Notes under the pieces: generated by a model
Told to the model about the DNA's origin: nothing
Seen by the model: the letters and a program-made list of their open reading frames with translations, nothing else
Database searches by the model: none
Shown here: positions 43,901-51,390 of the stretch, in pieces
How the letters are laid out: the number at the start of each line of letters is the position of its first letter
Numbering within the stretch: the first letter of the stretch is position 1
Position numbers and translations under genes: made by a program
Assembly (NCBI RefSeq): GCF_025950085.1
Contig: NZ_JAPDDS010000001.1
Coordinates: forward strand, 620,001-684,000
Direction of reading: 5' to 3'
From: Luteolibacter flavescens
GTDB lineage: Bacteria > Verrucomicrobiota > Verrucomicrobiia > Verrucomicrobiales > Akkermansiaceae
Length of the DNA: 64,000 bases

Positions 43901-46397
43901 CGTGGCCGACGTGACCGCGACCGCACCGGTGCAGAATGTGTTCCTCGACCTTCAGAACGTCGTCGCAGGACGCACTCCCGCCGAGACCATCGAAGGCGGA
44001 GCGAATGCCGAGCACGGGCTGCTTGGCATGGCATTCCATCCTCAGTATGCGGCGAATGGTTACCTCTACGTGGCCTATACCGTGCGGATCAGTGGAGGGA
44101 GCTACTACCAGCGGCTCTCGCGATTCACGGCCAGCGGCGACCGCCTGACCGCAGTTCCAGGTTCGGAGCTGATCCTGCTCCAGCAGCTCGACGAAGGATC
44201 GAACCACGACGGCGGCGACCTTCACTTCGGCCCCGATGGCTACCTCTACTACGCGACCGGCGACGAGGAGAACTCGAACCGCGGACCACTCAACAGCCAG
44301 AAGCTCGATGGCGATTTCTTCGCGGGAATCTTCCGCATCGACGTGGACCTCGAGCCCGGGGATTACACCGCGAACGACGGCTCCGGGAGCGATGATGGCA
44401 ACCTGCGGCCCAACACTCATGCCGCGGTCGTCCTTCACGACGGCAAGCCCGCATTCGAAGTGCCCATCGACAATCCCTTCATCCACACCTCGCTCGGCGG
44501 CACGTGGACCGGCTCCTACAATGGAACGCCGGTCACCAATCTCGCCAATGTCCGCACCGAATACTGGGCCACCGGCCTGCGCCACATCTGGCGCATGTCC
44601 TTCGACTCCGCCACCGGCGACCTGTGGGCCGGGGATGTGGGCCAGAACACCTACGAAGAGGTGAACAAGATCACCAAGGGCGGCAACTACGGCTGGGGAT
44701 ATCGTGAAGGAGCGCACGCCTACAATGGCCCCCTCGGCACCGCGCCGTCCGGCTTCACGAGCATCGATCCCTTCTACGAATACGTCCACACGGCGATCGC
44801 CGGTGGCGATGCGAATTTCAAAGGAAACTCCGTGGTGGGTGGCCACGTCTATCGCGGCACCCGCTACCCGGCGCTCGCAGGCAGCTACGTCTTCAGCGAC
44901 TCCGTCTCCGGCCACGTGTGGCAGATGGACACCACCACCGGTACGACCGCGCGTCTAACAGGTCTGCCCGGTGCCTATGGCGTGATCTCCGCTCAAGGCG
45001 TGGATCCTTACAACAAGGACCTCCTCTTCTGCGCCTACCTCACCGGGAAGATCATGCGTCTCGGCACCGGCAGCGTTTCCACGGGAGCCTTCCCGGCCAC
45101 GCTCACCGCGACGGGATTATTCGCTGACCTTGGTGATCTGTCGCCGTCGCCGGGACTGCTGCCCTATCAGCCGAATCTCTCGTTCTGGAGCGATCACGCG
45201 ATCAAGCGACGGTGGTTCACCATCCCCGACGCCTCGGCCAGGATGACGTGGAGCAAGGACGGCAACTGGACCTATCCGACCGGCATGGTGTGGGTGAAGC
45301 ACTTCGACCTGGAGATGAGCCGCGGAAATCCGGCGACGAAGAAGCGCATCGAAACCCGCGTGCTGGTGAAGACCGACACCGGATCCTACGGAGTGAGCTA
45401 CCGTTGGAATGAATCGCAGGACGAGGCCTATCTGGTGGAGGATGCCGGAGCGGAGTTCGACCTCGCCATCGACGACCACGGCACGCCGCACACCCAGCAT
45501 TGGCAGATCCCGGGAAGATCGAGCTGCCTCACCTGCCATACTCCTCAAGGCGGGCAGGCGCTGTCTTTCAACACCCGCCAGCTCAACCTGACAAATGCCA
45601 TCAACGGCTACAGCGGCAACCAGATCGACCTGCTCGCGGCAAACGGCTTCCTCGCCAATGCGCCCGGCCCCGTGGCCACCCTCGCGCGCCACATTCGCCC
45701 GGAGGAAACCGCCTACCCGCTCGAGCAGCGCGCGCGATCCTACTTCGCGGTGAATTGCTCCTACTGCCACCAGACGGGAGGCAGCGTCAGCGGCTTCTGG
45801 GATGGCCGTGCCCATCTTACGCTGGAGCAGACCGGCATGATCAATGGAGCCGCCGACAACAACGGCGGGAACCCGGCCAACAAATACATCGTCCCCGGCG
45901 ACACCACCCACAGCATCATACTCAACCGCATGGCGGCCACGAATGGCTTCGGCCGCATGCCCCCGCTCGGCACCAGCGAGGTGGACCCGGCGAATATCCA
46001 GCTCATCACGGAGTGGATCAACAGCGACCTGCCGACTCGCCCGCTCTACGACCAGTGGAGGAACACATTCTTCGCATCAAACGATCCCGCGGGCATCAAG
46101 ACCGCCGACCCGGATGGTGACGGCGTAAGCAATTACGACGAGTATCTGTTAGGCAGCTCGCCGGTCAGCGGCAGCGGCGCGTGGCAGGCATCGATCACAA
46201 ATGGATCGCTCCAGTTCCTGAGAAAGTCACACCGCTACTACGCGATCCAGACCAGCAAAGACCTGACCACATGGCAGCCGTGGAGTATCCCGCAGATCGA
46301 CCACTCGTATCAATCCACTGACACCATCACCGAGATCCCATTGCCCGCGGATTCGAGCGGAAGGAAGTTCTTCCGCTTCCAAGTCACGGAGCCGTGA
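40983..46397 (+). CDS. Giant secreted LamG / sugar-dehydrogenase-like / di-heme fusion protein
   Basis: The ATG at 40983 gives 1804 residues with a signal peptide (SLVAVSLLTCAQA). Domains in order: three LamG/concanavalin-like modules at about 27-283, 303-553 and 566-823, each with the motif KNWQRLFDFG; a cadherin/Ig-like domain at about 829-915 (VLIDVLANDTG); a glucose/sorbosone-dehydrogenase-like beta-propeller at about 938-1364 (GLLGMAFHPQYAANGYLYVAY, EGSNHDGGDLHFGPDGYLYYATGD, GDVGQNTYEEVNKI); a C-terminal region with two heme c motifs, CLTCH (1515-1519) and CSYCH (1592-1596); and a final DPDGDGVSNYDEYLLGSSP plus RKFFRFQVTEP module. I infer an extracellular PQQ-type oxidoreductase that binds polysaccharide and passes electrons to its own hemes. 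It lies in the sigma/FecR locus. Confidence 0.87.
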   Translation: MNSRRMHGPWRPVHSLVAVSLLTCAQADLVNRWSFNNAPGNAPAGTTIEDRTGTSAATVVGNNATFDGAALTIPGNTNGNQTPANIAAYVDLQNGLISSKTNLSIEIWATPVSIKNWQRLFDFGRMGQLSNNVRGGGQVLAGEILPTATQAPNNATSSDNVALAIHRDTTANTQRMMARLDGGTELGSNTGANLTAGTRYHFLCTFTDGAGASGATGGQLAWYLNGTLVSTLDVNFRLSEIQDRNNWLGRSMYSADSNANIAYDEVRIYDHVLTSAEITASIAAGPDQLGTPEPDPAPVPDNLWDFTTQAQAETPSGTTFTDSIGGTVATLRGNGGSLTGGAVVLPGSTTGNQPASTISAYIDLPNGLISQTPSMTIEAWASPLSSKNWQRLFDFGRCASSHGSEAAAGEVLDTGTAPGNTTGYDNLSLTFNNAGNMNSQQLEGQYDGNAAQYSFSTAATTAGTMYHYVLVVEDGIGTHGSGGCQARWYRNGALQNSMDFPFRLSGMEDVNNWIGRSMYSGDSNSHMALDELRIYRRAITQGEITASFAAGPDPAVGPPEPPAPAPIPTRRWTFDTAAGNAPAGTTFLDIATGEVATVRGNGATLTGSQLVLSSAATNGNQTASNISAYLDLPNGIVSSRPDLTFEAWATPVSSKNWQRLFDFGSASMTSGPGAQAGEIIDSATAPGNFVANDNLFLSINNGGTLGSHRLEAKLDGGSTVTNNTDLSSVTAAGTQYHYVMTVKDGGGASGAAGCLVKWFRNGSLIGSIDLPYRLPDLRDVNNWIGRSMWAADSNSHLSLNELRIYDRAITTAEVATTFSAGPDAVFTPPVAANDEATIHPQQKVLIDVLANDTGGALPGTLAIDTPPSLGTATVKGGKILYAHSGSSAAPVTFTYRVGNVSGTTATATVTIRFAASLRLTNPSLAMPEAPPVNAWQLVDALPGLTFNEPLCITGIPGDTRQLYVCERMAKIKRVADVTATAPVQNVFLDLQNVVAGRTPAETIEGGANAEHGLLGMAFHPQYAANGYLYVAYTVRISGGSYYQRLSRFTASGDRLTAVPGSELILLQQLDEGSNHDGGDLHFGPDGYLYYATGDEENSNRGPLNSQKLDGDFFAGIFRIDVDLEPGDYTANDGSGSDDGNLRPNTHAAVVLHDGKPAFEVPIDNPFIHTSLGGTWTGSYNGTPVTNLANVRTEYWATGLRHIWRMSFDSATGDLWAGDVGQNTYEEVNKITKGGNYGWGYREGAHAYNGPLGTAPSGFTSIDPFYEYVHTAIAGGDANFKGNSVVGGHVYRGTRYPALAGSYVFSDSVSGHVWQMDTTTGTTARLTGLPGAYGVISAQGVDPYNKDLLFCAYLTGKIMRLGTGSVSTGAFPATLTATGLFADLGDLSPSPGLLPYQPNLSFWSDHAIKRRWFTIPDASARMTWSKDGNWTYPTGMVWVKHFDLEMSRGNPATKKRIETRVLVKTDTGSYGVSYRWNESQDEAYLVEDAGAEFDLAIDDHGTPHTQHWQIPGRSSCLTCHTPQGGQALSFNTRQLNLTNAINGYSGNQIDLLAANGFLANAPGPVATLARHIRPEETAYPLEQRARSYFAVNCSYCHQTGGSVSGFWDGRAHLTLEQTGMINGAADNNGGNPANKYIVPGDTTHSIILNRMAATNGFGRMPPLGTSEVDPANIQLITEWINSDLPTRPLYDQWRNTFFASNDPAGIKTADPDGDGVSNYDEYLLGSSPVSGSGAWQASITNGSLQFLRKSHRYYAIQTSKDLTTWQPWSIPQIDHSYQSTDTITEIPLPADSSGRKFFRFQVTEP

Positions 46398-46403
46398 GAC
46401 CTC

Positions 46404-48284
46404 TTAGTGCCGCTGCATCTCCAGCAGGTTGCGGAAGAGATTGTGCTGCTCCTGTAGCTCTTGGAAGGTGCCATCGCCGACGATCTTGCCGCCTTCGAAA
46501 ACGAGGATGCGGTCGGCGATACGGATCGTGCTGAAGCGGTGCGCGATGATGAAGGTCGTGCGGCCGCGCGTGAGATCGGCAAGTTCACCCTGGATGCGCG
46601 CCTCGGCCTCGGAGTCGAGCGCCGAGGTGGCCTCGTCGAGGATGAGCACAGGGGCGTTCTTGAGGAAGGCGCGCGCGATCGAGATACGCTGTTTCTGACC
46701 ACCCGAGAGCTGCGCGCCGCGCTCGCCGACCTGGGTGTCATAGCCCTGTGGCAGCCCCATGATGAAGTCGTGCGCATGTGCCTGTCGCGCGGCTTCCTTG
46801 ACCTCCGCCTCGCTCGCATCCATGCGGCCCAGGCGGATATTCTCGAAGATGGTGCCGGAGAAGAGCACCGCCTCCTGCGGCACGATGGTGATGTGGTCTC
46901 GCAGGTCCTTCAGACGAAGGTCGCGGATGTCCACGCCATCGAGCAGGATGCGTCCCTCCACCGGATCGTAGAAGCGCGGGACCATGCTGGCGAAGGTCGT
47001 CTTGCCCGCTCCGGACGGTCCGACAAGCGCGACCACCTGTCCTGCGGGGACATCGAGCGTGATACCATTGAGCGCGGCATTGTCCCCGTAGGCGAAGTTC
47101 ACGCCCTCGAATGTGACACGACCGCTGACCTTCTCGATCGAAACTGGATTCGGAGGATCGGTCACGCCTTCCTCGGCATGGAGAATCGTCTCCAGACGAT
47201 CCAGCGAGGCCTCGCCCTGCTTCATGCGGTTGTGGATTTCCCCGAGCTTTTTCATCGGGTCATAGCAGAGATAAAGCGCGGTCACCACGCTCATGAAGCG
47301 CTCCAGCGAGAGGCCCTTCGATGCACCGTAGCCCAACGCGAATGCGACTACCGCGGCGGCGACCATCTCGATGATCGGCGGCGTCATGTAGCGATACTTG
47401 ATCACCTTCAGGTGGAACTTCGTCCAGCGGCCGATCCCCTGGAGGAAGCGCTGGCCCATCATGTCTTCCAGATTGAAGGCACGGATCTCGCGAGTGGCGC
47501 CGAGCGTCTCGGCCAGCACCGCGGAATTGTCACCGGACTCGCGCTGCATGTGCGCAGCCTTTCGCATCAGGCGCTTCCCGAGGAAGCGGATCGGCACCAC
47601 CACGATGGGGATACTGAGCAGGCAGATGATGAGGAAGAACGAGTCGCTGTTCTCGATGCTGTCCGACACGAGGAAGGCCAGCGCACCGATGAGCGTGAAG
47701 GGCTGCTTGATGAGGTCGTTCGAGATCGTCGTCACCACGCCTTGCAGCATGTTCGAGTCGGTGATCACGCGGCTGATCAGGTCGCCCGTCTTGCGACCGC
47801 TGAAGAAGCCGAGCGGCAGGCGCTGGAGCTTCACAAAGACCGACTGCTGGATGTCCCGCAGCACATGGAGACCGGCGGCAGTGATGAAATAGACATTCAG
47901 GAATCCCGCAAAGCCGCGCAGCAAGGCCGCGATCGGGATGATGGCACAGGCCGCGATCAGCACGGCGCGCGGCGCATCCTTCACACCGAGTTGCTCGCTG
48001 AAAAAGGACCTGACCTTTTCGGTCTCCTTGAGATTTTTCATCTCCTCGCCGAAGGCCTCGTGGAGGAGCGCGGTGGCCCGCTCCGGGCCCACGGATTCAT
48101 TCAGCGTCCGCTGGACCTCCTCGATCTTGTCGGTCTTGCCGAAGATGATCGGGAAGGCAGTCTTCACCACCAGCGGCATGCCGAAGCCGCTGACGATCGC
48201 GAAGACGATGCCGGCGAGGACGCCGGCAATGAACGTGCCTTTGACTCCCTTGAGGTAGGCGAAATAGGGATAGAATCGCTTCAT
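46404..48284 (-). CDS. ABC exporter, fused permease-ATPase (MsbA-like)
   Basis: From the ATG at 48284 the product is 626 residues: a six-helix exporter membrane domain (about 15-330) with a roughly 100-residue extracellular insertion between helices 1 and 2, then a nucleotide-binding domain with Walker A (VGPSGAGKTTFASM), Q-loop (IVPQEAVLF), signature LSGGQKQRIS, Walker B (VLILDEATSALD) and the H-loop (IAHRFSTI). As a half-transporter it must dimerise. The MsbA-like layout suggests lipid or lipopolysaccharide flipping, but drug or peptide export is equally possible. It follows purH on the same strand beyond that gene's terminator. Confidence 0.9.
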   Translation of the reverse strand: MKRFYPYFAYLKGVKGTFIAGVLAGIVFAIVSGFGMPLVVKTAFPIIFGKTDKIEEVQRTLNESVGPERATALLHEAFGEEMKNLKETEKVRSFFSEQLGVKDAPRAVLIAACAIIPIAALLRGFAGFLNVYFITAAGLHVLRDIQQSVFVKLQRLPLGFFSGRKTGDLISRVITDSNMLQGVVTTISNDLIKQPFTLIGALAFLVSDSIENSDSFFLIICLLSIPIVVVPIRFLGKRLMRKAAHMQRESGDNSAVLAETLGATREIRAFNLEDMMGQRFLQGIGRWTKFHLKVIKYRYMTPPIIEMVAAAVVAFALGYGASKGLSLERFMSVVTALYLCYDPMKKLGEIHNRMKQGEASLDRLETILHAEEGVTDPPNPVSIEKVSGRVTFEGVNFAYGDNAALNGITLDVPAGQVVALVGPSGAGKTTFASMVPRFYDPVEGRILLDGVDIRDLRLKDLRDHITIVPQEAVLFSGTIFENIRLGRMDASEAEVKEAARQAHAHDFIMGLPQGYDTQVGERGAQLSGGQKQRISIARAFLKNAPVLILDEATSALDSEAEARIQGELADLTRGRTTFIIAHRFSTIRIADRILVFEGGKIVGDGTFQELQEQHNLFRNLLEMQRH

Positions 48285-48404
48285 CCGTGGGCGCGGAGAT
48301 TCCCCCCTCAGCCCCCCGCCTGCAAGCCCGGAACTCAACCTCCGTCTTGCAAGTCAGGAGCGGAAAAAATCACGTTTCACCCTTGGTTGCCCCGGCACCA
48401 AAAA

Positions 48405-48438
48405 CAAAACGCCTTGCCGACGATTCCGTCGGCAAGGC
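48405..48438 (-). terminator. Rho-independent terminator of purH
   Basis: GCCTTGCCGAC (48411-48421) and GTCGGCAAGGC (48428-48438) form a perfect 11-base stem around six bases; on the minus strand it is followed by GTTTTGTTTTT. It lies 46 bases after the purH stop. Confidence 0.9.
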
Positions 48439-48484
48439 GCAGAGAACTTTCATTACCGCCCCGGGCAGGAGCGGATCGCCGTCT

Positions 48485-50026
48485 TTAGTGGCGGAAGTGG
48501 CGGTGACCCGTGAAGATCATCGCGAGGCCCGCGGCGTCCGCAGCTTCGATGACTTCCTGGTCACGCATGGAACCGCCGGGCTGGATGCAGGCGGTGGCAC
48601 CGGCTTCGATCGCGGCTTGCAGGCCGTCGGCGAAGGGGAACATGGCATCGGACGCGATAACCGAGCCCTTCAGGTCGAGGCCTGCTTCCTTTGCCTTCCA
48701 GACGGCGATGCGCGAGCTGTCGACGCGGCTCATCTGGCCGGCACCGATCCCGAGCGTGCGGTCGGACTTCGCGTAAACGATGGCGTTCGACTTCACGTGC
48801 TTCACCACACGCCAGGCGAAGCGCATCGCGCGCATCTCCTCCTCGGTCGGCGGGCGCTTCGTCACCACCTTGCTCTCGAGGTTGTCGAGGCCCAGCGCGG
48901 TGTGGTCGCGATCCATGATCATGAGGCCTCCCGGGCAGGAGCGGATGACGGGAGCCTTCTTGGCAGAGAGGTAGGCGTCGTTCATCTTCATGATGCGCAG
49001 GTTCTTCTTCTTCTGCAGGACGGCACGCGCTTCCGGCTCGTAGTCCGGGGCGATGATCACGTCGGTGAAGATTTCGGAAATGATGCGCGCCACGCCTTCC
49101 GTCAGCGGACGGTTGCAGACGATCACGCCGCCGAACGGAGCCTGGCGGTCGGTCTCGAAGGCCTTTTGCCAAGCGATGCGCAGGTCCTCGTCATCCTGGC
49201 CCACGCCACACGGGTTCGTGTGTTTGAGGATGCCGATGGTCGGGCGGACGAAGTCGAGGATCAGGTCGGCCGCCGCCTCGATGTCGAGGATGTTGGTGTA
49301 GCTGAGTTCCTTGCCCTGGAGCTGGCTGAAGCAGCCCTTGAAATCGCCGTAGAGCGCGGACTTCTGGTGCGGGTTGTCGCCGTAGCGCAGCTCCATTTCG
49401 AGCGGCAGGCTCACGGTGAAGTTACAGCGCGTGCCATCCTTGCACTGGCCGAGGAAATTCGAAATCGCGGCGTCATACTGCGAGGTGCGCAGGAAAACCT
49501 TCACGGCGAGTTGCTCGCGGAAGCGCAGCGTGGTATCGCCGCCATGCTCGTTCATTTCCTCGATCACCTTCGGGTAATCCGCCGGATCGGTCACCACGGT
49601 GACGGAGGCGTAGTTCTTCGAGGCACTGCGGAGCATCGAAGGACCACCGATGTCGATGTTCTCGATCGCGTCCTGCAGGGTCACGCCTTCCTTCGCGACG
49701 GTCTGCTCGAAGGGGTAGAGATTCACCACCACAAGATCGATCGGCGGGATGCCATGCTCCTTCGCCTGGGCGAGGTGCTCCTTGTCATCGCGCTTGTGGA
49801 GCAGGCCACCGTGGACCTTCGGGTGCAGCGTCTTCACGCGGCCTTCGAAAAGCTCGGGAGCACCGGTGAATTCCGACACGTCCATGACCGGCAGGCCGGC
49901 ATCGCGCAGCGCCTTGGCAGTGCCGCCGGTGGAGAGGAGTTCGACGCCCAGCTCATGGAGCTGCTTGGCAAAGTCGGCGAGGCCGGTCTTGTCGGACACG
50001 GAAAGAAGAGCGCGGGCAATGGGCAT
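48485..50026 (-). CDS. purH: Bifunctional AICAR transformylase/IMP cyclohydrolase
   Basis: PurH catalyses the last two steps of de novo IMP synthesis. The ATG at 50026 (MPIARALLSVSDKTGLADF) gives 513 residues, the usual length; the open frame continues upstream but without similarity. The N-terminal MGS-like cyclohydrolase domain has LLSTGGTAKALRDAG and RVKTLHPKVHGGLL; the transformylase part has YGDNPHQKSALYGDF, LKHTNPCGVG and HVKSNAIVYAKSDRTLGIG, with the conserved Lys-His pair. It ends GHRHFRH. No other pur gene is nearby. Confidence 0.98.
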   Translation of the reverse strand: MPIARALLSVSDKTGLADFAKQLHELGVELLSTGGTAKALRDAGLPVMDVSEFTGAPELFEGRVKTLHPKVHGGLLHKRDDKEHLAQAKEHGIPPIDLVVVNLYPFEQTVAKEGVTLQDAIENIDIGGPSMLRSASKNYASVTVVTDPADYPKVIEEMNEHGGDTTLRFREQLAVKVFLRTSQYDAAISNFLGQCKDGTRCNFTVSLPLEMELRYGDNPHQKSALYGDFKGCFSQLQGKELSYTNILDIEAAADLILDFVRPTIGILKHTNPCGVGQDDEDLRIAWQKAFETDRQAPFGGVIVCNRPLTEGVARIISEIFTDVIIAPDYEPEARAVLQKKKNLRIMKMNDAYLSAKKAPVIRSCPGGLMIMDRDHTALGLDNLESKVVTKRPPTEEEMRAMRFAWRVVKHVKSNAIVYAKSDRTLGIGAGQMSRVDSSRIAVWKAKEAGLDLKGSVIASDAMFPFADGLQAAIEAGATACIQPGGSMRDQEVIEAADAAGLAMIFTGHRHFRH

Positions 50027-50121
50027 CGTGACGAGATTGTTTGGGGTGGTGGAGGCGAGGCGACCCGCCCCGCGTAGTCGCCGGTCCGGCGGGGGGCAAG
50101 CGCGGATTATCGGGGAGAATG

Positions 50122-50976
50122 TCAGGAACCGGCAACGATCCGTTGCTTCATTTCGCCGATTCCCTCGACGCCGAGCTCGACGCAATCGCCGGGAGAAAGG
50201 TAGCGGGCGGGCTTCATTCCCATGCCGACACCCGCCGGAGTGCCCGTCGCGATCACGTCGCCGGGTAGCAGGGTCATGAAGCGGCTGATGTAGCTGACCA
50301 GGTGGCGGACGCCGAACATCATGTCCCCCGTCCAGCCGTTCTGGCGCAGCTCGGTATTCACCTTGCACCAGAGGCGGAGGCCTTGTGGGTCGGAGACTTG
50401 TGACGCGGGTACCATCCACGGCCCCATGGGTCCGAAGGTGTCGTGGCTCTTGCCCTTCGTCCACTGGCCGCCCAGTTCCTTCTGCCAGGCGCGCTCGGAG
50501 TAGTCGCAAAAGACCGAGTAGCCCGCCACGTGCTCCAAGGCATTCTCCTCCTTCACGTTGGTGGCGGTCTTGCCGATGATCACGGCCAGCTCCACCTCGT
50601 AGTCGAGCTTGGTTGCGCCCGCCGGGTTGATCACGTCGTCAAAGGGCCCGCTCCAGCAGGTGGAGGCCTTCATGAAAAGCACCGGCTCGGTCGGGATACC
50701 CTCGCCGAATTCCTTCGCGTGCTCCAGGTAGTTCTTCCCCACGCAGACGATCTTCGAGGGGCGATCCACCGGCGGACCCAGACGAGCATCCGCGGGGATC
50801 TCCTCCGCATCCGGACAACCGTCCTCGACCCATGCCTGCAGGGCCTCGAGGCCTCCCATGGCGAAGAAACCCTCGTCGTAATCGTTGAATTGGCCGCCCA
50901 CGTCGAGCCGGCGTCCATCTTCCAGGATCACTCCCGGCTCCTCGCGTCCCAGTTCACCGTAGCGGATCAGCTTCAT
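50122..50976 (-). CDS. Fumarylacetoacetate hydrolase (FAH) family protein
   Basis: The 284-residue enzyme has the FAH-family core: VCVGKNYLEHAKEFG, the metal-binding DYEVELAVIIGK and GTPAGVGMGMKPARYLSPGDCVELG. The N-terminal about 70 residues form the small extra domain seen in 2,4-diketo-3-deoxy-L-fuconate hydrolase and ureidoglycolate-lyase-like members. Substrates of this family include beta-dicarbonyl acids in sugar-acid or aromatic catabolism; nothing in the neighbourhood selects one. The start codon is preceded by TTGTTAG nine bases away, a possible promoter element. Confidence 0.9.
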   Translation of the reverse strand: MKLIRYGELGREEPGVILEDGRRLDVGGQFNDYDEGFFAMGGLEALQAWVEDGCPDAEEIPADARLGPPVDRPSKIVCVGKNYLEHAKEFGEGIPTEPVLFMKASTCWSGPFDDVINPAGATKLDYEVELAVIIGKTATNVKEENALEHVAGYSVFCDYSERAWQKELGGQWTKGKSHDTFGPMGPWMVPASQVSDPQGLRLWCKVNTELRQNGWTGDMMFGVRHLVSYISRFMTLLPGDVIATGTPAGVGMGMKPARYLSPGDCVELGVEGIGEMKQRIVAGS

Positions 50977-51356
50977 GGGAGACTCCTAACAAGGGTCATG
51001 ACGGCTGGCAATGAAAGGCGGCGTCCTGAAAATCGGGGCTCGCCCGGGAAAACCATGGGAGCCGCCCTTACCGGGCTGCAAATAGCCTCATAAATCGAAA
51101 ATACCGGTCGATACTTTCCAAGTCCGGAAAATCAAGCGAGCCTCCTTGCATACGGGAGCGCTACGGCGATCCCGACTTCGACGGTGCAGGCCCGCAAATC
51201 CCTTGGTCGGAAATTGACTTCCGGGGGGATGTCATCCGACCGGATTTGCAATGGGTAGCACTGGTCGAATCACTGGAAAGGGCGCGAATCATGACTCCGG
51301 GGGGACTCTCATTCGCGCTCTTTCTGTATTTTTGCCACACGCACGGAAAGATTGCC
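50977..51356. other. 380-base gap without a supported gene
   Basis: Between the divergent FAH and tgt genes I see no open reading frame with credible similarity, no tRNA and no terminator. Composition is less GC-rich than the flanking genes. The last bases lead into the palindrome at 51357. Confidence 0.5.
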
Positions 51357-51388
51357 GGGCGCGGGATTTACCCGTAAATCCCGCGCCC
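51357..51388 (+). promoter_or_regulatory. Perfect 32-base palindrome ending two bases before the tgt start codon
   Basis: GGGCGCGGGATTTAC (51357-51371) is followed by CC and the exact complement GTAAATCCCGCGCCC (51374-51388); the tgt ATG is at 51391. The stem would bury the ribosome entry region of the mRNA, or serve as a DNA operator. Confidence 0.7.
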
Positions 51389-51390
51389 CG

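Noticed and set aside
46461-48488. A 675-codon frame antisense to the ABC exporter
   Set aside because: It mirrors the exporter and shows no recognisable fold.
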